The position numbers and the translations under genes were made by a program. The notes beneath the pieces were generated by a model. The model was not told where the DNA came from and searched no databases. It saw nothing but the letters and a program-made list of their open reading frames with translations. Shown one piece after another: positions 32,146 through 43,600 of a stretch of 64,000 bases of DNA. This DNA is from Prosapia bicincta (taxonomy: Eukaryota; Arthropoda; Insecta; Hemiptera; Cercopidae). Numbering within the stretch: position 1 is the stretch's first letter; every line of letters starts with the position of its first letter. The stretch covers positions 59,882,155 to 59,946,154 of the forward strand of contig JBAIZL010000005.1 in NCBI GenBank assembly GCA_036971475.1. The letters are read 5' to 3'.

Positions 32146-34483
32146 AAAGAATCTTACTCCATCTTATAAAAAAAGGATAAGGGAGGGTAAATACAATCAA
32201 GGTTGAGCTAAAGGTGGGACAAAATGATCCCCTGATACTAGGAATAAAGGAAAATAGCGGTATTCTCTGTGCAAGGTTGCTTACCGAATGAGGACCTATT
32301 CATCAATAATATTTCATTACATAAAATCATCATTATAAAAATTTTAATTAGATGCAGCAAAAAACTAGTAACAGTTCATAAATAATTAAGAACAAATCGT
32401 ATTAGCAATATATTGTTCTGCACCATACTATATAATCATATACATGATCCCTAAACTAATGGCACCTCTTGTTATACAAATCATAGAAGGAAAAAAATAC
32501 AGGCTTTCGGATTCACTCCGAGCACTTAAACTACTAAATAATTATTAAAAAAATAGTTAAAGCTTACAATATATATATATGCCCTACTTTAGCACCAGCC
32601 ACGCAAACCAGAAACAAACAAAAGGTTTAAATGTAATGTGACTGGTGCAACCCTCCCAAACCCTTTTACAAATTGTCCAGCTGCAACCACTGTTGCTGAC
32701 TGGGGATGTGTGTTACATAGATGTCCCGGGACCACATAATGGCATGCGACACCATTAGCCTTTTCATTACCTTTACGTAATGAAGAGATATCTTCAACAA
32801 CCGGATGACCTCTGCCAGGTGTGAATATTTCTGAATTTTTGTATTACGTGTTTCTACCAGACTGCGATAGCAGTTTTCAAAGGGGACAGTTACAAGTTTT
32901 CAAAGGTCATACACAAGTGTTTACCTCATAACAATCATATTGAACATTAAGAGCATGTTTGTGTGCATTTGTAAATACTAACATACAAATGCATTGGTGT
33001 TACAAATTGCATGGGTATTTTGTATACATGGGTATTACCAATATCATCAAGATAATGTGTTACATGCAAAACAAATGATCTGCCACTATAGCTAGTTGTT
33101 ATTTTTCATGGCTGATTATAGTTTCTGACATGTTCTAAAACAAAGTAAAGGGAAAACGTTATTTCTGTGTATAGTGAAAATGTTCAACAATCAACTCTTG
33201 ATTTAGGTAATTAATTATATCTTGAAAACCTGAGTGTAAATCAAGTCTATTTTTCTTTTACAACAATCTTACAACTTTACTTTGTGGATATCACTAACAC
33301 AGTATATTAAATAACTATTCCAATTACATTTTACCTAATCTATCATAAGAGTTTAAATATATGAAAATATTTAGGTTAAAACATTTTATTATATTTTAAG
33401 CAATACAAAATAACTACAAAAAATTATATGTATATTCCTTACGCTTGAAACAGCCAAAGGTAGATAATTATAATATTTATTTGTGTATTTACATAATTTA
33501 TGAAACAAAAAACAATTACACGATATTTCAAAGATGAAGATAAACTATTGATAGCAAGTGAATAGTAACCGCAAATGAATGAAATGCATAAGTAAACATA
33601 AACTTACATAGACCACACTATTTTCAAGTCAAGTGGAATTTTAAAAATGCAGAAATGGATCTAATCAGTCATACTAAACAAAAAACACGAGTGTTGTCTG
33701 TAATCTTATTTTAGGACATTTTGTTGCAGTTGTCTGGTGAATCATACACTAAACTAGTCTTATGTAACACTATATTAGTTCAATGATCACTAATTTACAC
33801 TACTAACCTGGTAACAAGAACTTATTTTTAGTCTGAAAACATCATTTCAATTTCAATTGTTTTTATTACATAAATTTTGAAACTAAATTCAATGATTCAA
33901 TATTATATTAAATCTAAAACAATTTTATATCATATTTGGCAATATAACTATACAAAAAAGCAAGTGAGATAAAAAAAGAAACACAGTTAACCTCAAAATA
34001 AAAATACTAAGATATTTTACACTAAAAATACACAACTTAGCACTTACATCAAACTAACAGTAAACCCCGAAGTATTTAAAACAATATCTTATAACTAATA
34101 ACAGGAGCACTTTAAAGTACCCTAGATACAACCTTCCAGAGTTCTAGTCTAACCAAGAGCGAGAGTTAGGTTAGAATAAAAGTAACTTACCATCAACTCT
34201 GGAAGATAGAAATTATCTTAAAAGTTTTCTGTAGAGTAATGTAATGAATAATCATGTAACATCATTGTTTACGGTTTTTAATTATTTTCTTTCAAGATAT
34301 AAAAGTAAAGTCAAAACAAAAACCGGCAAATTCTCAACAACTCAACATATTTAAATAAAACAGTGAAAACTGTTGACAGAGATATTCTAAAAAGGTAACT
34401 AAATAAAATTTTGTCACTTTTGTCTGCCAGTAAAGTTTTTAAATGATGGAATTATTAGCAATTTACAATAGAAATTGTCTAAA
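32146..34483. other. Non-coding stretch, nothing recognised
   Basis: AT-rich. No gene, no terminal repeat pair and no RNA gene supported. Confidence 0.5.
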
Positions 34484-34485
34484 TA

Positions 34486-35170
34486 CAGTAAAAACTCTCA
34501 TATTCGGACCTAATATGGAGATATAGTAAGCGTCTTTATTCCGCAAGGCATCTTGCTGCCAGGCCAGTTTTCTTAAGCTTTGGTCTTTCCCAACTAGCCA
34601 GTTGTGTTCTAGTCTCCGTATGGTTCAGTTTACAAGATTTATTCAACAGGACTTTGTTTAATTAGGTAATTTAGTTAGTTACCTAGTTTTATCTAGAATT
34701 TTTAATCTACAATATAAGCCTACAGAATGGGGGGAAAGCAGAAAAGACTGTATTTTCTATATTGCCATAAGTTACTAACAGTTATAATCGCGGGTACGGA
34801 TGTGGGAAGAAATTTCATGGTGCCTAAAAAATTTAAGACTTGCTGAATGACGCTTTATGGATTGCTACAGGATGGGATGCAATTAGACCGATAACACTAG
34901 TTTAGTCATGGCAAAAACTATTGGATCATATAACAAACAATGAGGAGATTGAAAATGTATTAAAAACGGAAAACATTAACAAATTATAAAATTACAATAT
35001 TCAATAAGTGTATCTTATTTAGTTTAACAATCACACACATACTTCCAATTGGAATGGTTGTGATTATGTAGTATGGACATACATCATTACATAATCCCTC
35101 CCATTTCCAGATTTTTCGTTATCCAGATCCAGCTGTCGCCACATTGATCTGGGTATGAGAGGTTTTACTG
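34486..35170. mobile_element. pogo/Tigger-like MITE
   Basis: TA duplications at 34484-34485 and 35171-35172. Termini CAGTAAAAACTCTCATA and TATGAGAGGTTTTACTG are inverted with one mismatch. 685 bp with no transposase frame. Confidence 0.85.
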
Positions 35171-35889
35171 TATCTGAAAGCATTCTTGCTACTTACAATC
35201 TGGCCAATCATAAAACATTTCGAACTATTTTTTATCTTTTGTTCAAGATGTTTGTAGTTATAGCATATATTATAAATTTATGAGGTGGGGAATCCAAAAT
35301 TATTTGTGAAAAAATTCAGGGAGATAATTTGAAGTTACACATATAAAGGACATAACCAGTATTGTAGTAGTATTAGTAGTATCCAACCCTTTTGAAGTTT
35401 CACTTTTTTCGGGGTATTTTGAAATGTAATCTGACCATTATTTTTGCTTATATTCACGAGTGTTTGATGTTCCCTCACTTTTAGCGTGTAAGGTTAAAAC
35501 ACTAGAAACCGTATTAGAAATATCTAATGTTTTTTGACCGTGATTACATATAGTAAACTTATTATTGCTTCTCTTTTTAACCAAAAAAAGACCTGGATGT
35601 ATCTCGACATTTAGCCGCACTTCTTTGAGTGTGCAAACTTTTGACATTATTTTATATTCTAATATTTGAAACTGCAAAGTAATTTCTTGTTTCAAATGTA
35701 TGAAATATATAGTTAATTCTAGAAAGACAGTTACTTACTTCTAAGATGTTATCTGCCTATATTCAAAATATTATTTTTCTGGTTTTAACTTTATACTGCT
35801 TTGGAAAAGGTTAACAAAGCATTGTGAAAATGTTAAAGTTCAAAATTCCAATCTAAGCTCATTTACGATTTCATTTACACCACTATTAA

Positions 35890-36936
35890 CCCTTAGCACT
35901 CGACTGTCGGGGGAGCCCCGCCAAGCGTATATTGCAGTTTACTCGTATGTCGGGGGTTACCCGACATGATTTTCAAATGCCTATAACTCGTCTGCGGCGA
36001 AGCTTACGACATTCAATATTTTACCGCTTAGTGCTACATTCTATTGACAATAATGTGAACTAAGTTGAAAATGTCTAGGAATATGTGAGTCCTCACAAAA
36101 GTTTGCCGCTACGTTGTAAGCTGCAAGTAGGTTACAGTTTCGCAGGTTATTTGTTTACTCGTAGTTTGCTGTGGCTTCACATGCAATTAGTGATTCTGAA
36201 ATTCCTGATCTTTTACTTGATCCTGATTTTTTAGAATGTATTTCAGTTTCATAAACAAAATAATTAAACCAATATGTATTTGTAAATATAACCAGTTTAT
36301 GGGTGGTGTAGATTTAGCTGTTCAATATAATGAACCGTGCAGTTTTACGAGACGAACAAATAAATGGTGAAGGAAAATGTTTTTCTGGCTGTTAGATGTA
36401 GCTCTAGTAAAATTTTATTATCTATAATAACAAAAAAAAAGGAAATGAGAGAAAATCCTGTTAAACAAAAATAGTTTTGCCAAAACTTGGTGAGGGAACT
36501 CATTGGTGATATCAGGAATAACCCGTATAGTAAGAGGGGTCGGCCAACAACTACTGACAAAGAAGAAAGACTGAATGGGAAATTACAATCTTTTCCAATG
36601 ATAAAAGTAATTCTAAGGATATTGTAGTTTGCAGTAACAGGAAGATAAAAGGAGGTAGAAGGGAAACAGTTTTTCACTGCAAAACATGCAGCAAAAAACC
36701 AGGACTTTATCCGGAAGACTGTTTTCAAAGATATCATACTCTGGAAAACTACAAATAAGATAATAAAATCATGTACATACAGTATTAGTGAATAAAAATA
36801 GCTTAGTTTACTGAAATCATGTAAGAGAAAACAAAGTTTTCCTTAAACAATAATGCAACTTGCACGTGAGGAATTTGTCTCAATTTAATTACAAGTGGGG
36901 AAGCAAAGCATGTTAAAAAAATCCGAGTGCTAAGGG
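35890..36936 (+). mobile_element. piggyBac remnant, copy 1
   Basis: Flanked by TTAA (35886-35889 and 36937-36940), with inverted ends CCCTTAGCACTCG and CGAGTGCTAAGGG. The plus strand near 36650-36760 reads ETVFHCKTCSKKPGLYPEDC then FQRYHTLENYK-stop. This is the C-terminal cysteine-rich domain of a piggyBac transposase (it binds the element ends). The catalytic domain is deleted, so the copy is non-autonomous. Copy 2 at 46558-47605 shares nearly the whole 1,047 bp, including the deletion. Confidence 0.93.
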
Positions 36937-36984
36937 TTAAAATAAGTTATTGAGGTGGCAACAGTTTTGTGAAGTACACCACTA

Positions 36985-37165
36985 TGGGAGAGTTTGTTTA
37001 CAAGGATTGTAGATGTTGCATAAGCATTTCCACCTGGTTTATCATTAGTCTGAGAGATAAACTGCATCCCGCGCAGCTAATGCTATCTCTCTCGCACTAA
37101 TGATAAACCGAGGGGAAACGTTTACACAATAAATTTAACAACAAACTCTCAGATAGTCCGTGTAA
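36985..37165. repeat. Degenerate inverted repeat
   Basis: GGTTTATCATTAGT with GAGAGAT blocks faces its complement across about 40 bp. It resembles the decayed paired tails seen elsewhere. Weak. Confidence 0.45.
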
Positions 37166-37679
37166 CTATATATGCATGTTAAATATATCCTGTGTGCTGA
37201 AAACAAATCCTGTGACACGACTGATACTGGTAAAATATAATAGGGATATATATGATATTGTCGTAGATTTTTGTCCCAATTTGTTAAATTTATGCTGCAA
37301 ATTATATGCATTTATAATGTTAATATATATGGCACTTATTTTTTTCTGCAGCTAAAATTTAAAGAAACAGAATTAAAATATTAAAAATTCCAGAGTTTTT
37401 CAAGGATATCCAACATTTTAACGGTTTACAAAAATTCCAGGGTTTCTCAAGGATTCCAGGATTGTTAGACACCCTGAAAATGAGTCTAACTTTAGTGACA
37501 CGGAAGATCAAGATATAGAACAATTTTGTGAATAAAATATTTATTCTGAAAAGAGTGTATTAAGAGCCACTACAACAAGAAGTAGAAGGAATCTGTTATT
37601 ACCAAGCAACACAATTACTGAAACCTCCCACATACAATTAATATGCCTTTCTTATAACTTTTAAAAGAATATACATTCT

Positions 37680-37911
37680 CTTATTATAATTTGGAATTAC
37701 TTGTCACCAGACATTATATCATTATAAGTTGTTAAACGTTTTTCCTCCCCTTGGAGGAAACATTTTCGTCTTACGCAGTAAGAAGTTGTATGACGAAAAC
37801 GTTTCCTCCAAGTGGAAGTTAAATATCTAACAACTTATATTATTAAACTTATATTTAACAACTATATATAACAGAATGTCTGGTCACAAGTAATTTCAAA
37901 TTATAATAAGT
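37680..37911. repeat. Palindrome, probable paired PLE tails
   Basis: Arms meet near 37788. Shared words: AACGTTTTTCCTCC against its complement, and CTTGTCACCAGACATT against AATGTCTGGTCACAAG. No coding content. Confidence 0.7.
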
Positions 37912-38219
37912 GATTAACAATCATCCCAACACGAACAACAAAAAATTTCAAAATACACATTCTTCTGTTTAACACTCAGTTTACCAGTACATTTATTGTC
38001 AGTGAGGGAATTCCCACCTAAGCGCATCTTAGAATTACGATAAGGTCAGTAATATTGACAAAATTTGCAAGGATGTTAGTTTTTAAGTTTTCAATTTTTA
38101 TGTTATATAGTTATTTCCCTTAATACAATCAATTCAACCTTTTTTTGAATTTTGTAGTCCATTACGTTTGTTGAATCTTAATAAAACACTTTTACATTAG
38201 TTTACAACTATCAGAACTT

Positions 38220-38740
38220 TAAATTTTGTAAATTTGTGAAAACTTACTGAGACAGAATGTTTTCGTTCGCTATGTGGCGATCTTCATCAGTGTCTTCTGC
38301 TTATCACCGTTGGGATAAGAGGTGACGGTTTTAAAGGCAGGTTTTCTATAGTATCAAAGAGTATGTGTAATTTGTATTGTGTTTGTTCGTTTAATGTTTG
38401 TACTTTGTGTTTTTGTGCGTCTGTAAATTTCATATTGTTCTAGTGTGTTGAGATGTGGCCCTTTTTTGTTGATGTGTAGGATTTCTAGGTTATGGTAAAT
38501 GTCTGTGTATTTGTGTCCTGTTTCTTTTATATGATCGTAAAATGCTGAGTTGGTGTTCTGTTTGTGTTCCTCGAGTCTTTGTTTAAAGCTGTGACCTGTT
38601 TGTCCAATTTACAATACAAAATACAACACAACATCAACAACAAAGATAAACTACAAGCACCAGGCGTATAGAAACTAAACTGCGACAAATGCAACAAATT
38701 CTATATTAAAAACCAATTTGCACTAATAAAAATGAATCAG
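38220..38740 (-). mobile_element. PLE family A fragment with internal inversion
   Basis: The minus strand from about 38608 to 38230 carries the endonuclease C-terminus and then the family A tail (CACTGATGAAGATCGCCAC, hairpin, GAAAACATTC). At about 38609 orientation flips and the plus strand continues with the region upstream of the endonuclease. This is the same two-piece arrangement as at 1.0-1.4 kb. It begins only about 125 bp beyond the TRIP13 stop codon, so the TRIP13 3' UTR may run into it. Confidence 0.8.
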
Positions 38741-38863
38741 TTACAGATATAAAAAAAAAAATGTTATGTCTTTTTCAAACACTTCTCAATCTTTACAAGA
38801 ATGTCCAAAACATATTTTTTAGCGAATACAACTTACCTTATAGATTTAGTTTTTTTTTTTTTT

Positions 38864-39020
38864 TTAAATTGTCATTTCCTTCTCTTTCTTACACCTAGCT
38901 ACTGTAGCTTCCATTGCTGTTAGAAAGTTTATTAAAGTACAGGATTTTGAATTCATATAATAAGAATATGTTAGGAATGGAATTTTACGCAACATTCGTC
39001 CACTCAATCCAGTACTTTCT
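38864..39020 (-). CDS. TRIP13: TRIP13 exon 7 (sensor 2, C-terminus)
   Basis: The acceptor TAATTTTCAG precedes 39020. It completes a split Lys codon, then reads [15 protein letters not shown] (sensor 2 Arg375) to EKEMTI-stop, 51 residues. Confidence 0.96.
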
Positions 39021-40150
39021 CTGAAAATTAAGTAAAAAAATATTTGATCATTATTTTCACTAGTAACATTACTTTCTATTAATACAAGTATGTATAAGGT
39101 TATAATAAGAAACAAATAAAATAAATGAACAGACTTTGATAATTTTCTAGATCACTATATTACATTTTTCATTGGGACTCATGAACTGTGATAAAAACAT
39201 GTTTCCCCCCATTTGAATCCAATGTGTCTCTTTACATTTTTCTACAACTGTTTATAGAGTACAATGTATAAAGAACTGTTTACTATTTAATAAATATTTT
39301 TATGGTAAATACTTTTACTTTTGTATAATGTCACTCTTAAGTGATATGCATTTTTTATTGAGATTTATCCTGTTAATACAGTTCTGGAGTTTGATGTTTA
39401 AGTTGAGATATTTCTAGTAGAGTTGTTTACCTTGATTGTTGTTAAAATCGTGATATTTCACGTTGTCAATTATTTTTTCGTTGCACTGACTTGATGAAGT
39501 TATTATTATTACTTGTAAATAATTTTTTTCCACCACTAAGTGCAATGATTTTACCTTATGTGATGAGGCAACTTTCGGTCACTTGACCATTGTCGAATAA
39601 CTCTTAGAGTGATTTACTTACACTTATTTACAAGTACTACACAAGGTAATATATATATATAAATATAAAATACGTTTTCTTGTTTAATAATTTAAAACAA
39701 CATAGGTATTCTTGTATTTGAATAACCTATGTTGTTTTAAAATATATATATATCACTTTCACTATATGTACTTAAACAAGAATCGTACTTGGTATTTATG
39801 CGAGTTAACTTTCAAAGATTGATAGTATCTCCATTATCGAGTATCACGGACCGGGGGTTGTAGTCTATAAGCCTACCCTGTTTACTACAACCCCCGGTCA
39901 GTGATGCTCGATAATGGAGATACTATCAATCTTTAAAAGTTAACTAGCATAAATACCAAGTAAGATTCTTGTTTAAGTACATAAAAATCTCTTTTCTTTT
40001 CCTCTTTTTTGATTGACAAAGATCTTTCTGATCAAAATATGTCAATAGTGTGATTAGTTTGTATATATGTTTATTTATTTATTTCCAAGAGATTTCAGTT
40101 TTGGACTGTTGCCGTTAGGAAAGTCTGTCAGTCTCCTATCTAGTCCAAAA

Positions 40151-40214
<64 letters not shown>

Positions 40215-40475
40215 GGTTAGTTTTGGTTGGTAAAGATTATTTAGATTTTTTGGACTAGGAGACTGACAGACTTACCTTGGTAAGAGTCTATTTCAAGATT
40301 TGACAATTATTTTATTTCATTCTCTCATATTTCTTTTTGTGTTTTCTCTTCGATTGATAAAGACCACTGTGTGGTTGAAATATATCATTGTTTAAGTGCT
40401 TTTATGTGTTTCTATTTCAAGACTACAGAGTGGACTCTTACCAAGGTAAGTCTGTCAGTCTCCTAGTCCAAAAAA

Positions 40476-40522
<47 letters not shown>

Positions 40523-40581
40523 TTGATATTTAACGTTATCCATTGTTTTTCCGTTGCATATATATATGTAATATTCCCAAC

Positions 40582-40617
<36 letters not shown>

Positions 40618-43600
40618 CATACGCATGTATGTGTGTGTCTGTGTGTGTCTGTGTGTGTGGATAGATCATTTACTATATGTACAATATTGTTCAATAAACT
40701 AAACCTAAATAACTAATAACTATGAAACAGTATTATAATGCTTATTGTACACTTATTCTAAAATTGTATACTTTACAAAATAAATTCAAATTTGTAATTA
40801 TAATTTGTATTATTAACAAACTTGGTTATGATGACCAATTTGTCAGACGGATCCCCTACAATGGCATCTTCATTCGGACTCCTTTTCAATTCGCTAGCAA
40901 GATATGTTGTTTCAATGATTTTTGTCTAATAAAAAAAAAACAAAATTAGTCATTCATAAATTGTGTTTTATCAACATATAATAATAATAATAATGATATA
41001 ACGATAGTTTACTTACCCGCATCAGTTCCTCCAAACACGAGTAGTATATTTTATATATAGCAGAAGGTGAAGGTAAACCTATGTATTGCTTGATGTCTGC
41101 TCGATCAACGAATGCGGCATCAATTGCACCTGTGATGTTAGATGTTGTAAGGATTAGAACATTTGAATACTTTCGCATCTGATCAATCTGGGTTAACACA
41201 GAATTGACAACACGTATTGCGTCTGATGGTTCGTTTCCAGTTGACCGTTCCCGTGTATGTGTCAAACTCTCTACTTCATCAATCAGGACACAGACAAGAG
41301 AACTTGAATCTTCTATTAATTCTTGGATTTTCGAAAACATTTTCACAACTAGTTTACCACTCTGAAATATAAACGCCATAAATAATGAATATCAATATAG
41401 TATGTGACTAAATGAATTAAAGTTCTAAATATGAAGAATTAATTAATATGCATGATTTTTTACTGAGCTACAACCATAGAATAAGTAATTATCATATTCT
41501 GATGTCATAATTTCAATAACTAACCCATGGGAATAAGGTGAAAATTCTTCCAAAACGGAAAGAAATCTATTCCAATCTATGGAATTAGTTATTATTGGTA
41601 CTATCTCCCTTTTCCAGCCTTACTTTTTCCATCTTTTGTACAGACATGACAAATTTTGGGTCTCTCACATCTTAAGGTAGGCATTTAGAGAAAAAGTTCT
41701 GGTAATGAGAAATTTTATTTTATTGTCTTTTACAAACCCAATGGTAAACAAGGGAAATTATTATTTCTAAGTACTATAGGCCAAAATAAAAAGGGAAAAG
41801 GGTAGAAATTCTGAAGGACTTTAACAAAATTTGAGAAGGTAAGGGGTTATGTAAACTGAGAAAAAAAACGTTACAGCAATCTCCACATGGAATCTTGTTT
41901 TTATGATTTTATGAGTTACATATGTTCTCTTAGGTAACATGTAACACTTTTTATGAGTGGACTTCTGAACTAGTTACACTTTAAACCAATGCTTTACAAT
42001 GTATATTAGTGAAATAAACTTTTGTACAGAAATGACTAATTTTGGGTCACTCACATCTTAGATCTATAATAACGTTATAATCCCTGAGGTCTTTTTTACT
42101 TTTACTGATTTATAATATCAATATAATTTTATTATAATTACAGGGTGTCTAGTAAAATAGCTTGATGAAATTCCCTGAGTTTTCCCTGACTTTTCCTCTT
42201 TTAGATGTCTATAGAAAGCCCAGTTTACATTGGGCCCATCCATTGATATCTGAAGGATCTTGGATAAATCCAGACTTTGAACACCTTTTAAGAACGAATT
42301 GAGTAACTCTTTTGCTTTTGTGTCTGTAAGGAACACAGAACCAAAATATCGAGCTTTCACTTCATCCGTCTCTGCATCCCACCCAATACCTAACACTCAA
42401 ATCCATTTGAGCTCTTTGTGATATTTTGTTTAAACTTTCATCAAAGCCAATTACATAGTTAGAATTTGAATTTAATGATGCCAGTAACAGGTCTTTAAAA
42501 TAATTTGATAAACCGAATACAACACTATAGGAAATTTTATCTTTCCGCAATCTCATGTTCTGTGCACCGGTGCTATCAGGGAACATCCTTGGAAAGAGGC
42601 ACACACTACCTTCTGCATTGCTTAAAGAAGTGTTGCATTACTAAATTCACGCACCATATAATCTCTGCTTCGGTCACTTCATCTTTTAGTTTATATTTGT
42701 CCTGAAGAAGGAGGGGAGGTAATGACGACATCTGCATGATGCGATTGCCCGCTATGGCAATGAAAACTGGAACCTTCCATGTTGAAATAAACAGTGTAAA
42801 AATAATCACCGTCAAATAAAACACATACTATCACGAGTCTAGACAAATAGCTGGCTACGAATGTTTACACAGCGTTCTGTGTGGTCAGAAACCGACTGAG
42901 TTATCTGTTATCCCCTCCCGTCCATATGATAACAGAACCTCTGCGCACCCCAAGGCCACGGTCCAGGCTAAAACTTCCCAGCTGTACCAACTCGACACAT
43001 TTATTATTTATTGACATAAGTCCTGAAGTCATAGCAATGGGCTTATCCAATAAATAATGGGCATCTAAATAAAGAAGTGTTATTTCCTGACTGCCCTGCT
43101 CCTAAACCAGCCCGCTGGCTTACAATACCAAATATTCGAGAGCAACGGCCACTAGTTTTGTTTCTAATCAAAATAAATATTTTCCCGATTTTTTAAAATT
43201 TTCCCTGACTTTTCCCTGAATTTTCCAGAATCTTATAATTCCCTGACTTTTCCAGGTTTTCCCGGTTTTCCCTGTCGCTAGACACCCTGAATTAGTTTAG
43301 AGGCTGAATTTAATGCAATTTTAAAATGGTAACAAGTTTTAGAAAGTCAATAGAATAAAATATTTTGTACAGGGCAGAGAATAATTTCAGATTCGATTTA
43401 AAGGTAGGCATTTAGGGAAAAGGTTCTGGTAATGAGAAATTATATTTTATTGCCTTTTAAAAAACCAAATGGTTATCAAGAGAAATTATTATTTCTAATT
43501 AGTATAGGACATAATAAAAAGGAAAAAGGGTAGAAATGCTGATACAGGGTGTCTAGTAAAATAGCTTGAAGAAATTCCCTGAGTTTTCCCTGACTTTTCC

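Noticed and set aside
36345..36737. 130-codon minus frame, repeated at 47071-47415
   Set aside because: Antisense of the piggyBac C-terminal region on the plus strand.
40830..40940. Candidate TRIP13 exon reading [13 protein letters not shown] after a good acceptor
   Set aside because: No donor gives the phase 2 exit needed by exon 7. The exon at 39413-39319 fits both phase and family pattern better.
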